A DNA stretch of 64,000 nucleotides, taken from the NCBI GenBank assembly GCA_963739005.1, contig CAVTYQ010000008.1, positions 310,001 through 374,000 of the forward strand, given 5' to 3'. Under the pieces are notes generated by a model. The model worked only from the letters and a program-made list of their open reading frames with translations. It searched no databases and was not told the origin of the DNA. This document shows positions 57,850-64,000 of the stretch, piece by piece (position 1 is the first letter of the stretch; each line of letters starts with the position of its first letter). Made by a program: the position numbers and the translations under genes. This DNA is from DASWJZ01 sp963739005. Lineage in GTDB: Bacteria > Pseudomonadota > Alphaproteobacteria > Rhizobiales > Afifellaceae.

Positions 57850-58896
57850 TCACATCCCCTGATCGAAGCCGACCTTGTCGACCAGCTCGCTTGCGGTGCG
57901 GCGGTGCTCGTAGATCGCGTGAAGCGGGAGCGAATCGACTTTCAGATCGCCGAACGCGGCGACGATCGGATCGAGCCTGGCCCCGGCGAGCACGGGATAT
58001 TCGTAGTTGCCGCTCGCATAGACGGCCTGCGCCTCGGGCGAGACGAGGAATTCGAGCAGCTTCAGGGCATTGTCGCGGTGCGGCGCATGTTTGGCGATCG
58101 CCGCGCCGCTGATGTTGACGTGCGTGCCGGCGTGATCGGCGAAGGTCGGCATGATCACCTTGATCGCGTTCCCCCATTCCTGCTGGTCCGGGCCGCCCGT
58201 GCCGGAGCGCATGAGGCCGACGTAATAGGAGTTGCCGAGCCCGATATCGCAAATCTCGGCGAGGATATCGCGCGCCACGTCGCGGTCGCCGCCGCCGGCG
58301 GTGCGGGCGAGGTTGGCCTTCAGCGCGGTCAGGTAGTCCTCGGCCTTGGCCTCGCCGTCCTTGGCGATCATCGCGGCAAAGAGCGCGTTGTTGTAGGGGT
58401 GCTGGCCGGAGCGGATACAGACCCGGCCCTTCCACTTCGGATCGGCGAGATCCTCGTAGGTCATGGAATCCTGCGCAACCCGCTCCTTCGAGGCGTAGAT
58501 CACCCGCGCGCGCATCGACATGGCGAACCAATGGCCGCCGGGATCGCGCAGCGTCGCCGGAACTGCGGCGTCGAGTACATCCGAATGGACCGCCTGCGTC
58601 AGGTCGCGCTCGACCATGTCTTCGAGCATGCCGTAGTCGACGACCATGATGACGTCGGCCGGCGAATTCTCACCCTCCGCGGCGAGGCGCTCGGCGATAC
58701 CGCTCTCAACGAAGACGGCGTTCGTCTTGATGCCGGTCTCTTTGGAGAACGTGTCGAGGAGCGGCTGGATCAGCCCCGGCTCGCGCGTCGTGTAGATGTT
58801 GACCTCGTCGTCGGCCGCCGATGCGGCGCCAGCCGCGCCCGCGATCATCGCGACGAGAACGGCGCGCCCGGCAAAGGCGCTCCAGCGGATTGGCAT
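57850..58896 (-). CDS. fbpA: Ferric iron ABC transporter substrate-binding protein
   Basis: The 348-residue periplasmic protein has a signal peptide (AVLVAMIAGAAGAASA) and the ferric-binding fold. VNIYTTREPGLIQPLLDTFS opens the mature part, WFAMSMRARVIYASK is the hinge region, and the twin tyrosines in GLGNSYYVGLMRSG are the Fe(III) ligands of FbpA/AfuA proteins. An Irr-type box lies 98-114 bases upstream, so iron control is expected. With fbpB it forms the periplasmic and membrane parts of the importer. Confidence 0.93.
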   Translation of the reverse strand: MPIRWSAFAGRAVLVAMIAGAAGAASAADDEVNIYTTREPGLIQPLLDTFSKETGIKTNAVFVESGIAERLAAEGENSPADVIMVVDYGMLEDMVERDLTQAVHSDVLDAAVPATLRDPGGHWFAMSMRARVIYASKERVAQDSMTYEDLADPKWKGRVCIRSGQHPYNNALFAAMIAKDGEAKAEDYLTALKANLARTAGGGDRDVARDILAEICDIGLGNSYYVGLMRSGTGGPDQQEWGNAIKVIMPTFADHAGTHVNISGAAIAKHAPHRDNALKLLEFLVSPEAQAVYASGNYEYPVLAGARLDPIVAAFGDLKVDSLPLHAIYEHRRTASELVDKVGFDQGM

Positions 58897-58993
58897 CAGG
58901 CTCTCCCTCGAATGGGTTCAAGGCCCAGACAGGCATATGGCAATATAAGTCGACTCTTTTTCTCGTCAACTGAAACTGTAATGCGCTCAGGCA

Positions 58994-59010
58994 TTTAGAA
59001 CGATTCTAAG
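58994..59010. promoter_or_regulatory. Iron control element (Irr box)
   Basis: The sequence tttagaacgattctaag is a near-perfect inverted repeat (TTTAGAA-N3-TTCTAAG) matching the iron control element bound by Irr in Rhizobiales and Rhodobacterales. It lies 98 bases upstream of the fbpA start and about 20 bases after the cytochrome c stop. The distance suits a site for activation or for control of a promoter further downstream. Confidence 0.75.
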
Positions 59011-59029
59011 GCCACGTCGCGAGACCTGC

Positions 59030-59356
59030 TCAGCTCTTCGGCTTCAGCGTGAGAATGTAGGCGATGACGTTGCGCATCTCGTCCGGCTTCAAGATCAGAT
59101 CCGGCATCTCCCGGTGCGGATTCCGCAAGATGACGAAGAGCGCCGTCGCGGTCATGCCCGGCTCGGCGGCGATGCGCTCGAAGGTCGGCGCGCTCGGATG
59201 CGGCGAAACCGTCTGATCGGGGTCGACCGCGTGGCAGATGGCGCAGAGTGAACGGGCGAATTCGTGGCCTGCCTCCGGGTCGCCGACGTCCTGCGCCCAA
59301 GCCCCGGACCCGCCGAAGAGAAAACCCACGAAAATCAGCGATATCAGGGCACGCAC
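59030..59356 (-). CDS. Small c-type cytochrome
   Basis: The 108-residue product has a signal peptide (ALISLIFVGFLFGGSGAWA) and a single class I cytochrome c domain. The haem motif is CAICH, and the axial Met is probably in HREMPDLILKPDEM. The GTG at 59356 is chosen with gaggtg four bases upstream; the frame stays open further, but that would run through the tRNA gene at 59476-59552. It probably carries electrons in the periplasm; its partner is not shown here. Confidence 0.85.
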   Translation of the reverse strand: MRALISLIFVGFLFGGSGAWAQDVGDPEAGHEFARSLCAICHAVDPDQTVSPHPSAPTFERIAAEPGMTATALFVILRNPHREMPDLILKPDEMRNVIAYILTLKPKS

Positions 59357-59475
59357 GGGCCACCTCAAGGCTGTGCACGCGGATGAGCGCGCAACGGCGG
59401 CAAACTCGCATCGGCCGGGACGTTCCGAATTGAGGGAGATCAAGCCAGCGCGCGAGGCCAGATCGATTGGCTTGA

Positions 59476-59552
<77 letters not shown>

Positions 59553-59685
59553 ACAGATGCGCCATGTCGGCGCGGGCGGACCCTAGTTCAATCGGCCCGG
59601 CAATTTCAAGCAATGGCGGCCGTTCCGGTAAACCCACCGCCGAAGCGCCAGACGGGCGGCCGGCCGAGGCCCGCCGCCCAAGCCT

Positions 59686-60267
59686 TCAGTTGCTCGCCGC
59701 GGCCGGTTGCGGCCGCACCGCCCCGCCCTTCAGCGTGGGGGCGAGGATCATGATCATCTGGCGGCCTTCCAGCTTCGGCGCCGCCTCGACCTTGGCCATC
59801 TCGGTCAGGTCGTCGCGGACACGAAACAAGAGCTGCAGCCCGAGCTCCTGGTGCGCCATCTCGCGGCCACGGAAGCGCAAGGTCATCTTCACCTTGTCGC
59901 CCTCGTCGAGGAACCGGCGCGCCGCACGCATCTTCACGTCGTAGTCGTGCGTGTCGATGGAGGGGCGCATCTTGATTTCCTTGACCTCGACGGTCTTCTG
60001 CTTCTTGCGCGCCTCGGCCGCCTTCTTCTGCGCCTGGAACTTGTATTTTCCGTAGTCGAGGATCTTGACCACAGGCGGCTGCGAATTGGGGGATATTTCC
60101 ACCAGGTCGAGGCCTGCGTCGTCGGCAAGCTGGCGCGCCTCTTCGGTGTCTACGATGCCGCGGTTCTGTCCTTCGGCGTCGACGAGCTGAACCTGCGGGA
60201 TCCGAATCTCGTCGTTGATGCGGGGCCCCTCCTTGACGGTTGGGGCAGCACGATAGGGTCGGCGAAT
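59686..60267 (-). CDS. infC: Translation initiation factor IF-3, ATT start
   Basis: IF-3 binds the 30S subunit and checks the initiator codon. Starting from ATT at 60265-60267, with aaggag seven bases upstream, the product has 193 residues. IRRPYRAAPTVKEGPRINDE and IRIPQVQLVDAEGQNRGIVD form the N-terminal domain, then a Lys-rich linker (FQAQKKAAEARKKQKTVEVK) and the C-terminal domain. A start at the first ATG (60102) would remove 55 conserved residues. A non-AUG start such as AUU is the known basis of IF-3 autoregulation. The last residues are AAASN. Confidence 0.95.
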   Translation of the reverse strand: MRRPYRAAPTVKEGPRINDEIRIPQVQLVDAEGQNRGIVDTEEARQLADDAGLDLVEISPNSQPPVVKILDYGKYKFQAQKKAAEARKKQKTVEVKEIKMRPSIDTHDYDVKMRAARRFLDEGDKVKMTLRFRGREMAHQELGLQLLFRVRDDLTEMAKVEAAPKLEGRQMIMILAPTLKGGAVRPQPAAASN

Positions 60268-60384
60268 GGTCAGTTCTCCTTACGTTGTTGCTGACAATGA
60301 TCAGATAGGCAGTGCCGATCGCGGCCGCCACCCATCGCGAAAGAATCCGGGGAAATCGTCCACAAGTCAACTCGCGCAGGGTGT

Positions 60385-61587
60385 TTATCGTTTCGAGAAG
60401 CTGTCAGCGCGCTCCTCGAGGAGCCGATCGTAGAGGGCGAGCGTCGCAGTCTGCATCTTCTCCGTGGCGAAATCTTGCGCATGACGACGCGCGGACGACC
60501 TGAGCGCAGGCCGCGCCTCCACCGAAAGGCCGAGCGCCGCACCGATCGCCGCAGCAAGCGACCCCGCATCGCCGGGAGGAACGAGCCAGCCGGTGCGTCC
60601 TGCCTCGGCGACGCGCGGCGGCGCGAGTACCGTTTCCCCGGTCGCGCCGATCGCGGTCGCCACCACCGGCACGCCCATCGCCGCCGCCTCGACCGCCGTC
60701 CGCCCGAACGCTTCCGCCTCGGTCGAAGCGACGACCGCGACCGCGGCAAGCGCGAAAGCCGCCGGCGTATCCTCACAGTGCCCGACGATTCTCACGCGCC
60801 CGGCCGCGCCCCGCGCCGCGATGAGGCTTTCGAGCGCACGCCGGTAGTCGTCGCGGCCCTGCGCATCGCCGGCAAGCACGACGACAAGATCGGAGCGCCC
60901 GGCGAGCGGCGGCGCCGCAAGCGCTTCGATGAGCACCCGCTGCCCCTTCCAACCGGTGAGCCGCGCAAGCTGCAGGACGACGCGTTCGCCGCCGCCGAGC
61001 CCCCAGGCACGGCGGAGCGCGGCGCGGCGCGATTCGTCGACGGCGTCCGGATCGAAGGACCTCAAGTCGACGCCGCGCGGGATGACGACGATGCGCTCCG
61101 CCGACGTCGCGTAACGCTCGCGGATCAGGTTTGCGGTGAATTCCGAATTGGCGATGACGACGTCGCCCGCCGCCATCACCGAATTGTAGAAGCGCTTCAC
61201 CGGATTCGTCTCGTCATAGATGCCGTGGTACGTCGTCACGAACGGCGTGCCGGTCAGCCGGCAGGCGAAGCGCGCTGCCCAAGCCGGCGCGCGGCTTCGC
61301 ACATGTACGATGTCGACCCGCTCGCGGCGTATCAGGCTTGCGAGCCTGAGCGCATTCATTGCCATGGCCGCGGGATTCTTCGATGCGACCGGGAGGCGAA
61401 GGAGAACGCCGCCCGCTTCGGCGAGGTCCATTTCGAGACGCCCGCCTTCGCTTGCGACGAGCGCGCGATCGCCGCGTGCGGCGAGCGCAGCCGCAATATC
61501 GACTGCTGACCGCTCCGCGCCGCCGGTCTGAAGCGCCGGAATGACCTGCAGCACGGTCAGCGCGCGGCGCTCTGGACTTGACGGCAT
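60385..61587 (-). CDS. GT-B glycosyltransferase (GT4-like)
   Basis: The 400-residue cytoplasmic or membrane-associated enzyme opens with VLQVIPALQTGGAERSAVDI, the glycine-rich motif of GT4 enzymes. The C-terminal domain has VVLQLARLTGWKGQRVLIEA and the EX7E-type motif EAFGRTAVEAAAMG. It transfers a sugar from a nucleotide sugar to a lipid or glycan acceptor. Similar genes near infC occur in rhizobia, so it may be a core envelope enzyme. It is divergent from the hydrolase gene 62 bases away. Confidence 0.9.
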   Translation of the reverse strand: MPSSPERRALTVLQVIPALQTGGAERSAVDIAAALAARGDRALVASEGGRLEMDLAEAGGVLLRLPVASKNPAAMAMNALRLASLIRRERVDIVHVRSRAPAWAARFACRLTGTPFVTTYHGIYDETNPVKRFYNSVMAAGDVVIANSEFTANLIRERYATSAERIVVIPRGVDLRSFDPDAVDESRRAALRRAWGLGGGERVVLQLARLTGWKGQRVLIEALAAPPLAGRSDLVVVLAGDAQGRDDYRRALESLIAARGAAGRVRIVGHCEDTPAAFALAAVAVVASTEAEAFGRTAVEAAAMGVPVVATAIGATGETVLAPPRVAEAGRTGWLVPPGDAGSLAAAIGAALGLSVEARPALRSSARRHAQDFATEKMQTATLALYDRLLEERADSFSKR

Positions 61588-61649
61588 TTCGGGCTTCCCG
61601 CACCTCGGTGACAGTCGCCTTAAGGAGGTATCGCCTTGGAAGGAATAGG

Positions 61650-62429
61650 ATGAGCCGGGCGCGATTGAAACATTTGACCGTCGGGGCGGGCGACGACGGG
61701 CGCGATATCGCCGTGCTTCGGCGCAACGGCAAGGCGCCGGGCATCTTCTGGCTGGGCGGCTTCCGCTCCGACATGCTGGGGAGCAAGGCGGAGGCGCTCG
61801 ATCTATGGGCAGAGGCGCAAGCCCGCGCGGCGACGCGCTTCGACTATTCGGGGCACGGCCAGTCCGGCGGACGCTTCGAGGACGGCACGATCTCCCGCTG
61901 GCTGGAAGAAGCGGAGGCGGTCTTCGACTTCGCGACGAAAGGCCCGCAGATCCTCGTCGGCTCGTCGATGGGCGGCTGGCTCGCGCTCCTTCTCGCGAAA
62001 CGCCTGCGGGAGCGCGGCGAGGAAGGCCGGCTCCACGGCATGGTGCTGATCGCGCCGGCCGTCGACATGACCAAGGACCTGATGTGGGACGCGATGAGCG
62101 CCGCGGAGAAGCGGCGCATGCGCAAAGACGGCTTTCTCGCGCAAGCCTCCGAATATTCCGACGAACCGAACGTCATCACGCTGGCGCTGATCGAGGACGG
62201 GGCGAAGCATCTCTTCGGTGCGCACCCGATCGAGACGAGCTGCGCGGTCCATGTCATCCAGGGCATGCAGGACACCGACGTGCCATGGGCGCACGCGGTG
62301 AAGCTGATGGAGCATCTCGCCTTCGATGACGCCGTGCTGACGCTGGTGCGCGACGGCGATCACAGGCTGTCGCGGCCGGAAGACATCGAGCGGATGATCA
62401 AAGCCGTTGCGGCGATGGTCGAAAGCTGA
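61650..62429 (+). CDS. Alpha/beta hydrolase
   Basis: The 259-residue enzyme has FWLGGFRSDMLGSKA, the FDYSGHGQSGGRFEDGTISR oxyanion/strand region, the nucleophile elbow VGSSMGGW (Ser), an acidic residue in IQGMQDTDVPW and the catalytic His in DGDHRLS. It resembles the ABHD10-type thioesterase/esterase group, with an aagga ribosome site before the ATG at 61650. The substrate is unknown. Confidence 0.87.
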   Translation: MSRARLKHLTVGAGDDGRDIAVLRRNGKAPGIFWLGGFRSDMLGSKAEALDLWAEAQARAATRFDYSGHGQSGGRFEDGTISRWLEEAEAVFDFATKGPQILVGSSMGGWLALLLAKRLRERGEEGRLHGMVLIAPAVDMTKDLMWDAMSAAEKRRMRKDGFLAQASEYSDEPNVITLALIEDGAKHLFGAHPIETSCAVHVIQGMQDTDVPWAHAVKLMEHLAFDDAVLTLVRDGDHRLSRPEDIERMIKAVAAMVES

Positions 62430-62461
62430 GCGCGCGACTCAAAACTTGACTCTGGCTCGAT

Positions 62462-62475
62462 ATGTGTATATGCAC
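62462..62475. promoter_or_regulatory. Putative MarR operator upstream of marR-type gene
   Basis: The 14-mer atgtgtatatgcac lies 6-19 bases before the ATG at 62481. Its exact reverse complement lies at 62925-62938, just before the next gene. It is itself an imperfect palindrome (TGTGTATATGCAC), as MarR-family sites usually are. Binding here would block the start of the regulator's own message. Confidence 0.65.
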
Positions 62476-62480
62476 TTATC

Positions 62481-62888
62481 ATGCACCGGTCGACGGAATT
62501 CGACGAATGTCGCGCCTGCGTCTGCTTCGCGGTGCGCAAGGCGGCGCGCGCCGTGACCCAGCACTACGATCGCGCGCTGCGCAAAACCGGACTCCGCACC
62601 ACCCAATTCAATACGCTCATCGTGCTGACGCAGACGGGGCCGCTGCCGATGGCAAGCTTGGCCGAGTTCATGGGCATGGACCGCACGTCGCTCACGCGCA
62701 ACCTGCGGCCGCCGGAGCGGAAGCGGTGGATCAAGATCACGCAAAGCGACGAGGACCGCCGCGTGCGCATGGTCGCGATCACGCCGCTCGGCATCACGGC
62801 GCTGCGGAAAGCGGTGCCGGCGTGGCGCGCGGCACAGGCCAACGTCGGACCGATACTCGATCGGCTGGGCTTCAAGGCGCCCGACTGA
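62481..62888 (+). CDS. MarR-family transcriptional regulator
   Basis: The 135-residue protein is a winged helix-turn-helix dimer type: TTQFNTLIVLTQTGPLPMAS then LAEFMGMDRTSLTRNLRPPE (recognition helix) and the wing KITQSDEDRRVRMVAITPLG. The N-terminus has a Cys-containing segment (CRACVCFAVR), a possible redox or metal sensor. The start has no clear ribosome site and may be leaderless. Paired operators before this gene and the next suggest it represses itself and the membrane protein. Confidence 0.9.
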   Translation: MHRSTEFDECRACVCFAVRKAARAVTQHYDRALRKTGLRTTQFNTLIVLTQTGPLPMASLAEFMGMDRTSLTRNLRPPERKRWIKITQSDEDRRVRMVAITPLGITALRKAVPAWRAAQANVGPILDRLGFKAPD

Positions 62889-62924
62889 AGCGGGGGGCAG
62901 CAGTGCGCGTTTTTGCGATGATAC

Positions 62925-62938
62925 GTGCATATACACAT
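62925..62938. promoter_or_regulatory. Putative MarR operator, inverted copy, before membrane-protein gene
   Basis: The 14-mer gtgcatatacacat is the exact reverse complement of 62462-62475. It lies 15-28 bases before the ATG at 62953 and just before the aaggag ribosome site. The shared site is strong evidence that the MarR-type protein controls both genes. Confidence 0.65.
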
Positions 62939-62952
62939 AGAAGGAGACAACG

Positions 62953-63681
62953 ATGACAATCGACGTCTTGATCGCGATCATGCTGACAGCCGCTGCCGCC
63001 GTCAGCGTTGTCGCCCTTGCCGCATCGAGCCCGTCTTTCGGGGCAACCCGGATCGGGTTCGGCCTCGTGCTTGCGGGATGGTTCTTCATTGCGGTTATCC
63101 TCGGTCTGACCGGCATCCTTGCGCCCGATCGGCTCGGGACGCCGGGCCTCGGCGTCGCCGTCGCACTCCCGGTTCTTGCCATCGCGTTTCTGACGCCGCG
63201 TTGGCCGGCGCTCCGAAATGCCGCCTTCGGGATCCCGCTTCCCGTTCTGATCGGCGTGAACGCCTTGCGCGTCCTTGGCGTGTTCTTCGTGATGCTCTAC
63301 GCCGAGGGGCGGCTCCCGGCGCCGTTTGCGCCAAGCGCCGGTTGGGGCGATATCTTCGTGGGCGCGACGGCGCTGTCGGTCGCATTCCTGGCCGCGCGAC
63401 GGGTGAGCGGCTGGCGTCCGCTGGCATTCATCTGGAATGTCATCGGCTTCGCCGATCTCGTGAACGCGATCAGCCTCGGCGTCATGTCGGCGACCGGCTC
63501 GCCGCTCCGGATCTTCACCGACGGCCCCGACACCAGCTTGATGATAGCGCTACCGATGTTCCTGATCCCGGGCTTCCTGGTGCCGCTGCTCATGCTGACG
63601 CATCTGGCGGTGTTTGCCAGGCTCTGGCGGGCGGACCCGGCCCGGCGCTCCGGTTCGCCAAGCGTTGCGGGCGCCCTCTAG
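62953..63681 (+). CDS. Hypothetical polytopic membrane protein, MarR-controlled
   Basis: The 242-residue protein has six to seven hydrophobic helices and short loops (GILAPDRLGTPGLGVAVALP, VSGWRPLAFIWNVIGFADLV). There is no transporter or enzyme motif that I recognise. aaggag lies eight bases before the ATG. Control by a MarR regulator through a matching operator suggests a stress- or ligand-induced membrane function. Confidence 0.75.
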   Translation: MTIDVLIAIMLTAAAAVSVVALAASSPSFGATRIGFGLVLAGWFFIAVILGLTGILAPDRLGTPGLGVAVALPVLAIAFLTPRWPALRNAAFGIPLPVLIGVNALRVLGVFFVMLYAEGRLPAPFAPSAGWGDIFVGATALSVAFLAARRVSGWRPLAFIWNVIGFADLVNAISLGVMSATGSPLRIFTDGPDTSLMIALPMFLIPGFLVPLLMLTHLAVFARLWRADPARRSGSPSVAGAL

Positions 63682-63691
63682 ACAAAGAGAA

Positions 63692-63717
63692 GCGGCGGAG
63701 CGTTTCCGCTCCGCCGC
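63692..63717. terminator. Bidirectional hairpin terminator
   Basis: A perfect 11-bp stem gcggcggagcg/cgctccgccgc encloses a tttc loop, 10 bases after the membrane-protein stop. There is no long U-tract on either side, so termination may be helped by Rho. It also lies 28 bases beyond the stop of the small minus-strand gene. Confidence 0.65.
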
Positions 63718-63744
63718 ACCACTGGACTGGAGGGTCTTGTGGTT

Positions 63745-63852
63745 TTAGGCGAGGTAGGGCAACGCCATGACGGCGGTTGAGACGGCGGTGAGGCAGACAA
63801 AGGCCGCGGTGCGGATGGCCAGATACTTCATAATGCTCGTCTTGCTCGTCAT
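63745..63852 (-). CDS. Small membrane peptide, 35 residues
   Basis: From the ATG at 63852, with ggggag seven bases upstream, the frame encodes MTSKTSIMKYLAIRTAAFVC followed by LTAVSTAVMALPYLA and a stop. That is a short polar start, then one hydrophobic helix, the layout of small membrane proteins. The terminator at 63692-63717 follows its stop. No family is recognised; its ribosome site and terminator argue that it is real. Confidence 0.5.
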   Translation of the reverse strand: MTSKTSIMKYLAIRTAAFVCLTAVSTAVMALPYLA

Positions 63853-64000
63853 GACACGCTCCCCGAAGTTCGTGGGGACGATGTAGGGCCCTGACCGTTT
63901 CGGCCGTGCGCCGTCACCGCCGGAAAAAGGTTTCGCCGAACCGCCGGATTGTTTCGCCGACCTGGCCGAGAGGAAACATTCGAGCCCGCTTGTGGGTTCC
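63853..64000. other. Upstream region of the small peptide; nothing recognised
   Basis: The last 148 bases hold the leader of the minus-strand small gene. The imperfect repeat ccgccggaaaaaggtttcgcc / ccgccggattgtttcgcc (about 63916-63953) is visible, but no gene or RNA could be identified before the window edge. Confidence 0.3.

Overview
The window looks like chromosomal DNA of a high-GC alphaproteobacterium of the Hyphomicrobiales (Rhizobiales) type. The sequence evidence is a decayed cyclic beta-1,2-glucan synthase (NdvB/ChvB), an Irr-type iron control element, a tRNA-His without the extra G(-1) and with A73, a ScfR-like regulator divergent from isocitrate lyase, and an intergenic repeat of the kind common in rhizobial genomes. 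I cannot name a species.

Left part (about 1-16.7 kb) is accessory and partly decayed. It holds a 3'-truncated family 2 glycosyltransferase, an IS5/IS1182-like transposase tail, two related serine-recombinase C-terminal remnants in the same orientation, a broken DUF1488 gene, and an ndvB pseudogene with at least two frameshifts, an internal deletion and a 5' end joined in frame to one recombinase remnant. Next come an RbsBAC-type sugar ABC transporter, a class III adenylate cyclase with TPRs, a UDP-galactopyranose-mutase-like FAD protein and a GT-C-like membrane protein. The last two look less GC-rich than the core.

The middle (16.7-37 kb) is mostly dense core genes: an exported protein, PPK2 polyphosphate kinase, a lipoprotein and a VOC protein. 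A signalling block follows (20.2-29.7 kb): a 1437-residue hybrid histidine kinase with a LOV-like PAS domain lacking its cysteine, a stand-alone receiver, a histidine kinase flanked by a pseudo-receiver and a degenerate GGDEF-like tail, a triple-receiver protein, and a convergent REC-EAL protein. Then folP-folK, a pterin dehydratase, a HAD phosphatase, and a small SUOX-fold periplasmic protein paired with a membrane GGDEF-EAL protein.

The right part (36-64 kb) holds polyamine genes in two places: puuB and puuA, then a potF-potG-cupin-potH-potI operon. Between them are a CecR-HlyD-ABC efflux operon with a tandem palindromic operator, a DHA2-type MFS pump, and aceA with a small downstream gene and a divergent ScfR-like regulator. 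Further right are AsmA, acetoacetyl-CoA synthetase, a ferric iron uptake pair (fbpA-fbpB) behind an Irr box, cytochrome c, tRNA-His, infC starting at ATT, a GT-B glycosyltransferase, an alpha/beta hydrolase, and a MarR regulator whose putative operator recurs in inverted orientation before the next gene.

Most promising for novelty: the signalling block, with three sensory or output domains that look catalytically or chemically dead; the cupin inside the polyamine transporter operon; and the recombinase-ndvB fusion.
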